Assembly (NCBI GenBank): GCA_006176705.1
Contig: QRFJ01004853.1
Span: forward strand, 1 to 64,000
Reading direction: 5' to 3'
DNA length: 64,000 nucleotides
From: Cocos nucifera
Lineage: Eukaryota > Streptophyta > Magnoliopsida > Arecales > Arecaceae
Positions 24,419 through 33,850 of the stretch are shown piece by piece; position 1 is the stretch's first letter; each line of letters starts with the position of its first letter. The position numbers and the translations under genes were made by a program. The notes beneath the pieces are model-generated. The model was not told the DNA's origin, made no database searches, and saw only the letters and a list, made by a program, of their open reading frames with translations.

Positions 24419-25318
24419 ATGAAGAACAACGGGTTGAAGGTAGGATTTGAGAAGTTTCATGGAAAAAGAAAAGTTTCATGATGTGGAAGGTTAGGATGGA
24501 GGATCTGCTGGTTTTGATAAGACTAGATTTGACCTTAGAAGATAGACTGAAGGAGATGATAGACAAGAAATGGGTGTCCTTGGAGAAAAGGGCATGTGCC
24601 ACGATTAGAGCTTGTCTGGCAGATGAGGTGCTGTATAGCATGTTGGAGGAGAAAACACCTAAGGATTTATGATCTAGGTTACATCAGTTGTACATGGGGA
24701 AGAACATGTGCAACAAGTTGGTGCTGGAAAAGCAACTATACAGCCTTTGGATGCAAGAGGGTGAGGTTGTTGCAGGGCATATTCAGTGGTTCGATCGGAT
24801 AAGCATGGATTTGCTCAACATTGGGGTGGATCTCGAAGAGGAGGATAAAAATTTATTGCTGCTATGTTCGCTATCCAGGAGCTTCGATCTATTGGTGACG
24901 ACATTGCTATATGGTAAGGAGAAGCTGATGTACGAGGAGATCATATTAGTGCTAAGGTCCAATGAGTAGTAGGAATGGATGATGAAGAGGGAGGTCTTCT
25001 AGGAGCGTCTCATGGTTTCTAAGAGACCCAAGCAAGGAAAGAAGAATGGTTAGCGAAGGGGTAGCAAGGGGTCCAAGAGATGCTTCAAGTGTGGTGAAGT
25101 AGGGCACTTTAAGCGAATATGTCCACTTTGGAAGAACTACAAGGAAGGAGAAAACTCGAATTCCATCGGTTCAATCACTGCAAGTGAAGAGTCAGATGAG
25201 CTCTTGGTGGTCTCAGAGGAGCCCATAGGATGCGGTATATCTGAGATGGTTTCAGACAAGTCTATGATGTACGGAGGGTTCAAAGGGGCAACAACGAAGT
25301 CGAAGATGCAGCGATAGG
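24419..25318 (+). pseudogene. gag: Copia-type gag of the gag-only element
   Basis: Gag of the UBN2 type that packages element RNA. The ATG at 24419 is the natural start, but a frameshift near 24470 separates the first 17 codons from the conserved part. Blocks visible are MWKVRMEDLL (24480), ATIRACLADEVLYSMLEE (about 24600), LYMGKNMCNKLVLEKQLYSL (about 24685), LVTTLLYGKE (about 24895), and an exact CCHC zinc knuckle CFKCGEVGHFKRIC (about 25083-25124). Stops at 24670 (TGA for Trp), 24967, 25000 and 25050 break it. It ends in an acidic Ser/Glu-rich tail before a stop near 25316. The blocks are close to gag of classic plant copias, so the identity is firm, but the protein cannot be made whole. 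Confidence 0.85.
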
Positions 25319-25618
25319 CTCAGTAGTGCAATATTGAGTGGTTGTTCTTGGGGAACTCAGTTATAGAGTCAACTTCTATGGCATCAGGGGGTCTTTGGTT
25401 TCAGGTGGAGCACTGGGCAGAGGTGGCTTTATAGATAGGTCTTTGGTCTTCAGTGATAGAGACGGTCATCCCAAAGGCCTCAAAGGAAGCTTAGTAATTG
25501 AAGAAGAATGGCGGTGGTAAGGTGTGCACAAGTAGCTATCAGGGCATGCATCAACAGCGAGTTCATGCAGAAGAACATTGCCAAGTATGCCAAGGCTTAG
25601 GTGCACCAAGGTGGAGAT
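25319..25618 (+). other. Interior 3' end of the gag-only element with polypurine tract
   Basis: Three hundred bases after gag with no recognisable pol domain. It ends in CACCAAGGTGGAGAT, the standard copia polypurine tract, right at the 3' LTR. ORFs here (25338-25520 and 25498-25704) match nothing I know. Confidence 0.65.
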
Positions 25619-26449
25619 TGTGGGATTTGTTGTGGTGCTCCCAAGCTTTCGGAGGCCATAGAAAAAGTCAGGATGTTAGGTCCGAAAGACTAGGATGGGT
25701 ATAAGTCCTAGGGCTAGAGTAGGAGTTGTCCTAGGTGAAGATGGTGTGTAGCCCTACATGGACTCGAGGTTTAGGTGTGAGGATCCTAAGGGGCTTGGTA
25801 GGTGCTTCGGAGACCTGGGATGCAAGGTGGAGCAAAGGACCAAAGCCAAGGAGAAGAATCAACCAAGACAACGGGCTGACATATAGGAAAGCCAGCTCAG
25901 ATACATAGTCGAGCTAGCTCGAGGTGCAGTCGAGCCGGCTATCTCAAGCAAATAAAAGATAGGGTTCAGATAAGATACAATCGAGCTAGCTCAACTCCTA
26001 ATAGAGCCAGTTCGACAGTGGCAAAAAGAACTGGATGGGGTTTTCTATTTGGATCTAGGGTAGGCTTTTATCCTAGGGTCTTAAGGCCTGGACCAATAAG
26101 GTCTTAAGGGGGCTAACTCATATATGGATCAGGTTTAGATCTAGAGGATGAGAGCATGTGAGACATATGTACATGGGCTCGGTGAGTGTTTTCATGTATT
26201 GGGTTAGCCTAGGAATGTTTTTCAACTAGGATTTGGGTTTATTAGGGTTCTTGTGGTATAGAAAAAATCCTAGGGTTTGTAAATCCAGGTATTGTATCTT
26301 TATAATAGAGTGGAATACAATTGAACTTTTCTCTTTGAAACTCTTTAATCTTCTCTCTCTAGTTCAAACTTTAAGCCCTAGGTGCTGGCCACCTACTTTG
26401 TTCTTCTTCTCTCCAACAATTGGTATCAGAGAGGTACTAGGATCCAACA
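25619..26449 (+). repeat. 3' LTR of the gag-only element
   Basis: Aligns along its whole length with 23374-24224, from TGTGGGATTTG to GGATCCAACA, including the internal PBS look-alike TTGGTATCAGAGAGG at about 26420. Confidence 0.82.
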
Positions 26450-27199
26450 AACAGAATAGGATGGAATTTTCTGTTTGGACTTGGATTGTGATTTATCCAA
26501 GGGGTCTATGAGTGTTACATGTGAACCATAGGATCTAACAGTCATTGAAGGCTGTGGTCATGATCTAAAGGCTATGGACATGGTCAGAGTCTTGTTGGAC
26601 TCATATTGGGAGATAGAGTTGTGTTAGGACTCCCGTGGCAGCTAATGTAAAGATTCTCAGCCTATTTAAAGGTTTGATATGCTGTGGAGCATGGAGAAGC
26701 ATAGAGAGGCTCTGGTAGCCACCGAGAATAGCTCAGTAGAGTGTCGAGCATGTGCAACCTATAGAGTAGATGCAGGCAAGCATCGAGGTAGAGTAGAGCA
26801 TCAAGTAGAGTGAGGCAACGACCGTATGAGTGATCGTAAGGCATGATTTAGCAACTTTCATAGGAAGCATCCAACGGCATTGAGGAACATAGTATTGGTA
26901 GGCCTGTAAGAGGGTCTCCTTGGGGATTCTGAGAGAACTTTTATGAAGATAGCTCTAGTAGAGAGAGGTTTGTGTACATTAAGTTGAGAGTGGGTGCTCT
27001 CCTCTTGTACTTGAATTTTTTCATAGTAAAGCTTGCATGCCCCATAGAGCTAGCACTTGGGCTAATCCACATACCTGATTATATTCTTATTTTATTTCTT
27101 TCTTTCTTCTATCAATAAAAGGATACCAGATTCTAAGGTGGTGGTGTCCTAGCTAGATATCCACAACAAGTGGTAATAGAGGAGTTGATATCACTAACA

Positions 27200-27450
27200 C
27201 TTCAGTCTCGGCATGTAGCACGCTCAAATCGAGGGAAGGTTCGAATAGTATTACAAACACCGATCCGAGATGTGCCCTGCATACTCTGATCTCGACATGC
27301 AAAGTGCTTGAATCGAGAAAAGGTTCAGGTTACAAACATGAGGCCGAGATGTACCTTGTGTGCTCTGGTCTCACTATATAGAGCACTCGAACTGAGTGAA
27401 GGTTCGAGCTGCATTGCAAACACAGCCCCAAGATGTGCCCTACATGCTCC
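27200..27450 (+). repeat. 84/78 bp minisatellite, part 2
   Basis: Three further units continuing the array cut at 23162. The frame from 27308 again gives the ALELSEG...RCALHA type units. It runs up to the inverted duplication at 27451. Confidence 0.65.
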
Positions 27451-28249
27451 ATTTGCAATGATGTCCCTTACTCTTAGTTCAAGGATGGGCTTATTGTCCT
27501 TGTAAGAAATATGTCAATAGATAATGTTTGATAGGGATAGAATAGTTGTCCATTTATATAGGAGTGGGTTAATACCAAACTATAAGTGTTGGTACTTATA
27601 TAGGGATCGAGATGTGGGAGACAATTGCAAGGATTTCGGAGGCTCTAATTGTCCAAGACCTTGCTGATGTGCAAGAGCTTAATGATGATGGCTTGAGTAG
27701 ATGATTAACACATTTGATGTTTGATCTGGTTAGCGATGGATGTCCATGTAATAGTCTTTTAGATTTCAACCATTATAGTTATGATGGATAGGGTTGCTAT
27801 GGTTATTGTCATGCTTACCCTTTATAGGGTTGTTGGCCCCTAGAGGCTAAGCAAGGCTATAACTATAGCAATCCCTATAGTCCATCATGACTATGGCGGT
27901 TGTTATCTGAAAGATTATTACATGGGCTTCTATCAATAATCAGATCAAATCCACCAAATGTACTAATCATATGCTTGAGCCTGTCACCATTAAGCTCTTG
28001 CATATTAGTAAATATATTGGACAAGTAGAACATTTCGTCCACGTATAATGTCTCCCATGTCTTTCTATGTAGGTACCAACGCTTGTAGTTTGGCAAAAAT
28101 CTACTCCTATATAAATGGACAACTATTGTATCGCTATCAAGCATTTCTTTATTGACACATCTCTTATAAAGATAATGAGTCCGTCCTTGCCCTAAGAGTG
28201 CAGCATTTCCAAAAGCATAATCACCAAAGTAAAGGACATCATTGCAAAT
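27451..28249. repeat. Imperfect 0.8 kb palindrome of a transposase-associated domain
   Basis: The outermost 16 bases pair exactly (27451-27466 with 28234-28249). Long stretches inward also pair, such as GTTGGTACTTATA with its partner near 28070, and ATGATGGATAGGGTTGCTAT (27781) with 27868-27888. Arms are about 355 and 390 bases around a loop of about 50 bases; the left arm lacks about 36 bases. Both arms derive from the same Transpos_assoc-like coding sequence. A transcript through it would fold into a long hairpin. Confidence 0.78.
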
Positions 28250-28270
28250 GGGGACGGTCACGACACGCAT
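27875..28270 (-). pseudogene. CACTA transposase-associated domain fragment
   Basis: 131 codons open on the minus strand. The stretch CVNKEMLDSDTIVVHLYRSR, followed by FLPNYKRWYLH, matches the Transpos_assoc domain (PF13963) found at the N-terminus of plant CACTA TNP2-type proteins, where the family has a Cys-rich motif, then HLY..GF...Y..W..HGE. Here HGE reads HRK, and the usual CPC motif is degenerate (HYLYKRC). No Transposase_21 core follows on either side, so it is a fragment. The right arm of the palindrome keeps this frame, while the left arm, on the plus strand, is broken. Confidence 0.65.
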
Positions 28271-29061
28271 CCCGCGAATGCAGACTTGGAGCTTGCTAGA
28301 TGACTAGGCCATGCAAGCACATGAATTTTATTTTTAAGTTATTATTTTATTTTTTAATAAAATTTATATTTCTAGTTTGTTGCTCGAGGAGGCAATCGGG
28401 GTCTTAGAGATAGAGGCTATGATTACTTGTGCAAGATACACCTAAATGAAGGTGATGCATTCTATTCTTATTGCTGTATGATCAAGCTTAGATGCTCTAT
28501 TACATTACAGAGAATCACTTGCAGCCATCTCACTGTACTTTAGTGTAGAAGAACTTGCAATGTAGGGCAAGCTTGCATGGTTTGTTATATCGCAGACAAT
28601 TGCTTGCTGCCACCTCATGGTTAAAGGTGCAGAGAAACGCACAATGCCTTATTTTTCAATGGCAGATCTAAGTCTTCTTCATATTTTCATATATTAAGTA
28701 ATCATGTACTGCTAGATGAGAATCAGATAATGCTTAAATTAGGGATCAGTAGACTAACATATTATCATGTATTATTGGACAAGAAACATTAGACTGCTGA
28801 TACGTTACAGGTGCTTACTAACAACCTTTCTTATATGTGAGTTAAATTTTGATCATCTTGTTATGTTTTGATAGATATTTTGTTTGAACCAATTTTTAGG
28901 TCATCTGCTTGGTTTTGTTTTTATTTTTAATTTTAGATATTATACATCATATCTTCTAGAGGTCGAAGCCATTCCAGCCAAGGAAAGAGCTTTTGAGGAG
29001 AGAGCGATCATGCGGCCAGCTCGCATGATTCTACACATTTCATACCAGATGATAGGAGGTC
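28271..29061. other. CACTA interior without recognisable gene
   Basis: AT-rich sequence between the palindrome and the insertion point of element D. The 65 codon ORF at 28884-29081 runs into D's LTR and is not supported. The last five bases, AGGTC (29057-29061), are D's left TSD. Confidence 0.6.
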
Positions 29062-31983
29062 TATTGAAAATTGTATCCTAAAGTCAATCATCTAGATTAT
29101 AGATGATTAAGCTAAATATAATTATACTTAAATTATAAATAAATAAAATTATTATTTTGGCCTTTTCATCATTTTGTGCATCTTTTTGTAATGAACTCTT
29201 CTGTGATGAAGTTCTTAGGGCTATTTAGACTCCACAAAGAAGGTTTTGTCATTTAGTTCTTAAATTAGTTCGTGACCAAATGATATGCTATTACTCAGGA
29301 CGACAACATATCAAGTGTAGGTCGTTGTGTACCATAAGTGTTGGTTGTCCTCTTAACCAAGAAGTATGAAGATACTGTTATGGCATGTAGGTGAAGTGTA
29401 GGGGTACATTTCATTGAACGCGATCTAATTACAGAGCTCTCTACTGTCAAGAGTTGCTCGTGAAGGATATGGGTATAAGTGTCCTTTAGAATTGAGATCA
29501 CCATGGTGACCTGCCAGCAACTCACTGTACTTAGGTACCAAACTACCTGAATTTTTAATTCAGTGGTGGAAGGCTACTGGGTGCAGTCAAGTACTTGACT
29601 TATCGATATGTGAGTCAAGATGGGATTGACCCCTCCAAGTGTTGGAGCAAGTGCATCACTGTATTTCAATTTAGCAAACGCTCGGTCGGGGTGGTCCATG
29701 TGATGGACACTAAGTTTTGACATATACTGTGGATGAATTTTAGGGTTGACAGTAAACCTTAGATCATCCTTTGAGCATCGAGGTCAACGGAATCATTTAT
29801 ATGGTATCCATATACCATAGGTTCGTCAATGTTGCATTGCAATTATTCGATCTATTCAGACATTGAGTACCATTGCTATATGGTCACATCGATTGATATA
29901 GAAAATTAGTTTTTGTGCTATCGGCTTAGGATTTGAACCTATGGAGTCACACACAATTAGAGTTTCTATCTGATCTAATGACTGATATTGAGTCTTGATG
30001 ATCTAAGATTCTATGGTCAAGAGTTTCACTAGACTGAAACTTTATGACCAAGAGTTTCATTGGACTAGGACTCTGAGTCCTTCATATTCAAGACTCTCTG
30101 AACAAGAGTTCTGATGACCTAAAACTCTCTGGTCGAGAGTCTTATTGGACTGAAACTCTGTGACCAAGAGTCCTAATGGACTAGGACTCTGAGTCCTACT
30201 TATCTAGGACTCTCTGATCAAGAGTCCCATTGGTCTAAAACTCTATGTTCTCAAGATCCATTCATTTAGGACACTGGGTTTAAGAGTCCCACTTGTTTGG
30301 AACTCTTCAGAAGTTTCATATTGATGGGACTCTATTGTTCAGACACCCATCCGATTGGGACTCTAATATTTTTAGAGGATTAATTAGTAATTCAATTATT
30401 GATTAGCTCAATTTGATTGAACGATGAGGATTTGATTATGTTTAATGAAATTTTATTCGATTGGGTTTGATCCGATCAAGTCATGAGATGACCTAATCGC
30501 TAAGGGAGATTCGATCCTAATTTGATCAAGATCTAGATCTAATTAATTTCTAATTTGATTAGAATTTTATTTGTTTGAATTAAGCCTAATTTGGTTAGGT
30601 TAAACTTGATCTAATTGGTTTAAATTAATTGATTTGGTTGAAACCAATTAGGACCAAGTCAAATGAGATTTGAATTTAAATTCTCCCTAGCACCCACCAT
30701 ATTTGACTTTTCCACCTTGACCCACGCCCTCCTCTAATTTTTGCATGAGATTTCTCATGCAAAAATGAATGTGCACCCTTCCTCTCTTCTGCCTTTGACT
30801 TGGTCTAAGGGTTGGACTAGTTCAAACTAAGTTGAATTTTGAATTCAACTTGGTTGGTTTGAAATTTGAAAAACCTAATCTCTTCTTTATCTATTCTCCA
30901 TGCCTACCTATCTTTTGTTGCACATTTTTTTTAGGCAATTTCATATTAAGGGCAAGTAGAAGTAGAGTCCTTCTGCTCGTCATCCTCTAGGATAGGCGTT
31001 GGAAGAGGATAAGACCCCATTTGAATTCAAATACTTGAAGTTGGTTGAAACTAGTTCAACCAATCTTAACCTATCCACTCCACATAGAATTTCTACTTAT
31101 TTTTCATGCAATAAATTATAAGAATTTTTGTACATGAAGCCCAAGGGGTATCATTTCATGGTAAAAATTTGAAAGCAATTGGGCATTGGTTTTGGGCAAA
31201 AAAAATCCTGGAGTGAAGGTGAGTAGAGTCCTATAGCACTTTATTTTTCCTTCACATCTCTATTCTCTTCTAATTTTCATATCTAAGGACATCCAATTTT
31301 TAGATATGATCTAAATAAGGTTTATAGATTTAAAAGTCATCTTTCCATGAAAACTTATTTCATGGAAAAAATCTACATAGAGAGGATGTGAGAGGGTTTT
31401 CAGTGCGTCTGGGTTTTTGGGCCGAGTGAAACCCAAGACTTGGGAATCTCGGTTCGGGTGGAGAGATCAAGTGCTGTGAGCATTGGATCACCACCAAATT
31501 TGAAACACCCCTTCATCATCCTTCGAAGCATGTGTTTTGATTTTCTAGAGTATCTAAGAGATCAGAAAGAAGGTGCTCGATTGGATCGATTGTGATCAGC
31601 CATTGAAGGCTCTGGCGAGGAGCTAGCACTCCAGTTTGGCTGATTGGGATCAAGAGCTCAATATGGACCAACCATAGAGGTCGAACATGTGTATGGCTGT
31701 AATGCAATACTAGAGCATTATTCGATAGATTCAGACTATGGAGATTAGCTATCCATGCACAGGTATCGAGTTCTGAACTCGTATCGATCAGTAGATTCGA
31801 TTTGCTGATCAATCATATTTAAATTTTAAATTACATATTAGCCTGTCTAGATCTTGAGTAGGATTTATATTGATTAGATCAATGCATGCAGTAGATTAAT
31901 ATTTAATTAATTTTAGTTTTTGCTACTTTAATTTTAAAAATATTTTAAAAATGCATGCTAAAAATCCTGCTCGATTTCCTACA
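29062..31983 (+). repeat. 5' LTR of element D
   Basis: 2.92 kb, from TATTGAAAATTG (TG decayed to TA; the 3' copy has TGTTGGAAATT) to TTTCCTACA, followed by the PBS. It carries a hairpin-rich minisatellite at 30005-30330. The minus-strand ORFs at 29295-29525 and 31516-31812 have diverged partners in the 3' LTR (37283-37486 and 50084-50380), as expected for duplicated LTR sequence; that alone does not make them genes. Confidence 0.88.
30005..30330 (+). repeat. Array of about 33 bp units with a hairpin in each, D 5' LTR
   Basis: About ten units of the form GGACTCTNTGNNCAAGAGTCNNATTGGACT. In each, GACTCT pairs with AGAGTC across a 7 base loop, as in GACTCTCTGATCAAGAGTC. The partner array in the 3' LTR is at 48585-48905. 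Confidence 0.75.
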
Positions 31984-31997
31984 ATGGTATTAGAGCA
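31984..31997 (+). other. Primer-binding site of element D
   Basis: ATGGTATTAGAGCA follows the LTR end after a single spacer base; the core TGGTATCAGAGC has one C-to-T change. Confidence 0.82.
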
Positions 31998-32104
31998 ACT
32001 GGGTTGCTTGACATGTCTAATATATAATTAGAAATTAAATATTAGTATATTTGATATGCTTAATCCAAATAACTTAGTAATTGAGAATGAATAAGCCACC
32101 AAGC

Positions 32105-32180
32105 CATCCGGTCATAAGGGATAAGTATGGTTTAAAGGCCATCTCCTCTCATTCAGTGGGGATCGCTTATGGTGGTAGGG
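32105..32180 (+). other. Conserved leader block, element D
   Basis: CCATCCGGTCATAAG, then GGTTTAAAGGCC, then CTTATGGTGGTAGGGGTGCC, in the same order and spacing as in A and E. The stem is reduced to about CATAAG/CTTATG here, so the copy is weaker. Confidence 0.5.
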
Positions 32181-32822
32181 GTGCCACTGTGAACTCATTC
32201 ATTAAGATGAATAGTGAAAGGATTTTAATGATTAAAATTATTTTAATTAAAAAATTAAATATGAATGTATTTTAAATTAAATTTAAAAGGTTGATTCATA
32301 GTTTAATTTTCATTATGTTTTGTTTTCTGTTTAAAACTAGCAATAGGTTACTGTTTGAGAAATAAGCCGACCCATTTCTAAAATGAGTTGACCCATTTGA
32401 AAAATAGAAAATGAAAACCTTTCAAAATTTGAAAACTATTTTTGAAATACTGAACCCTGACCCATCATTCTAAAAACTTAATTAAAAGAATTAAGTATTG
32501 TTCATAGGGTCTAGAATTGTGAATTAAGATCTTAAGACAAAATCATAAGACTGTTGGTTAAAGGGTTAGATGAATTAGGTCCATTAATTGGGTTAGACCA
32601 ATGGTTAGTTAAAGAATGGATTAATTTAGAGTAATTGATCAAATCTAACCAAGTGTTGAATTAGATTAGATCAAAGACACTCTAGAATCAACTCCAATAG
32701 TTGTAGTTAGACAAGTCCATGTCTTTAATTAGACTAAGATGGACTTGATTCATGGCTATGCGGTTCAACCCAAAATTGCTAAGTTGATCAGATGAAACCT
32801 AATTAACCGATTGGTGTTTAAG

Positions 32823-33752
32823 GTAAGTTTAGCAGTTTAGACCAGTGGTTTTTAATTCGAAGCTACTCGCACTGATTCGATCTTTGATGAGTTAATAGCA
32901 TATCCCTTCCACTAATCTCACTTACCTAGCCAATATGGTCGATTGGAATTTGATTAGATCACTTGGTGATTTGGACTAACCCATGTCACTAGGAATCAGT
33001 TTGACTGATTTCAATCAGTATGACTGAACTAGGTGCCCATGGACTTAAATTGATTTGAGTCCTAACCTATTGACTTGATGAAGTCAGTGGAAGAATTTGA
33101 CTTGATGAAGTCAGTAGGAGAAATTTGGTCCATATTCTTTCTATCCTTAAATCACATGTAAACTAAATTCTCTAAATTATTAGATCTTTAAAATGACTAA
33201 GTTATGGGGATAACTGAATCATAGCCTCCCATTAAGGTGAATAGTAATAAGTCCAATTTTTTGGGTAAACATTGAAGGTGCCTTACACTTGGTGTTTATT
33301 TGGATATTAGAATTACTGTACATCATCTGATAATTAGGTCACACTCTCTTAATGATGATCAGGTTAGTTAGAACTTTTCTTAGGCCTGGTTATCATTGGT
33401 TTGATGCACCGAAGTCAATCATGTTAATGGTTAGAGCTAACCAAACCTTTTCAGTGGAGGCCATAGCCTACTGATTTGGCATCTAGGACAAAATCAAAAT
33501 ACTAAAAATTATTTAGAAAAATAATTAGTTGTGAACCTACCTATAGATGCACACGGATTAGCCAAAGCTTTCCTTGGGTCTATATGTAGTCTATGTAGAT
33601 TCTAATATCTGCTAAGGAGTTAGTATAATTTCTCAAATTGGAGGTAGAGGCTACTAATTCATTAAAAATAGTGAAAGAATCTTTAGACTAAAGTCCAAGT
33701 CTTTAGGATTAATTAATTCAAGTACTAATAAGGTTTCATATTTTTCTTTTAG
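32823..33752 (+). other. Candidate leader intron of element D
   Basis: The donor AAG|GTAAGTTT is followed 930 bases later by the acceptor ATATTTTTCTTTTAG|A ending at 33752, ten bases before the gag ATG at 33762. The position and the donor are the same as in element A although the two families differ in most of the interval. Confidence 0.5.
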
Positions 33753-33761
33753 ATAATTAGA

Positions 33762-33850
33762 ATGGCTAGAGTTAGTCCGCTCCGTTCATTGTTTTGGATA
33801 GTGGCAAGTGTTTAGGATCTAGTGTTGACCCTAATAAGGTAGACCCAAAG
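33762..33850 (+). pseudogene. gag: Element D gag, almost wholly deleted
   Basis: The ATG at 33762 begins MARVSPLRSL, a typical Angela-type Gag N-terminus. Within about 12 codons a frameshift follows and the next readable stretch already leads towards protease. Some 700-800 bases expected for the capsid part and zinc knuckle are absent, judged against gag of A and F. An internal deletion is the simplest explanation. Confidence 0.65.

Larger units (their letters stand above)
23374..26449 (+). mobile_element. Gag-only LTR retrotransposon (TR-GAG type)
   Basis: Only 3.08 kb: LTRs of 851 and 831 bp around a 1.39 kb interior holding a PBS, one copia-type gag with zinc knuckle, and a polypurine tract, but no protease, integrase or RT. 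Flanks are AATAG (23369-23373) and AACAG (26450-26454), a 5 bp TSD with one transition. This layout fits the non-autonomous TR-GAG elements described in plants, which would need pol from another copia. It inserted into solo LTR H of its own or a sister family. Confidence 0.82.
23162..27199 (+). repeat. Solo LTR H (about 0.96 kb, split by a gag-only element)
   Basis: Left part 23162-23373 and right part 26450-27199 join into one LTR related to that of the element inside it, starting TGTCTTAGGATTTGATG and ending CACTAACA. CACTT flanks both sides (23157-23161 and 27198-27202), overlapping the LTR end by two bases, probably after loss of a CA pair. A TATA-like TATTTAAAGG is near 26660. Minisatellite sequence continues on both sides, so there is no internal region. 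The ORF at 26662-26844 is chance. Confidence 0.72.

Noticed and set aside
27875..28270. A host gene encoding a 131-residue protein
   Set aside because: The sequence fits the CACTA transposase-associated domain and lies in one arm of a palindrome within a CACTA element.
28884..29081. 65-codon plus-strand ORF MNQFLGHLLG..
   Set aside because: It crosses the insertion boundary of element D at 29062 and so cannot be an old gene.
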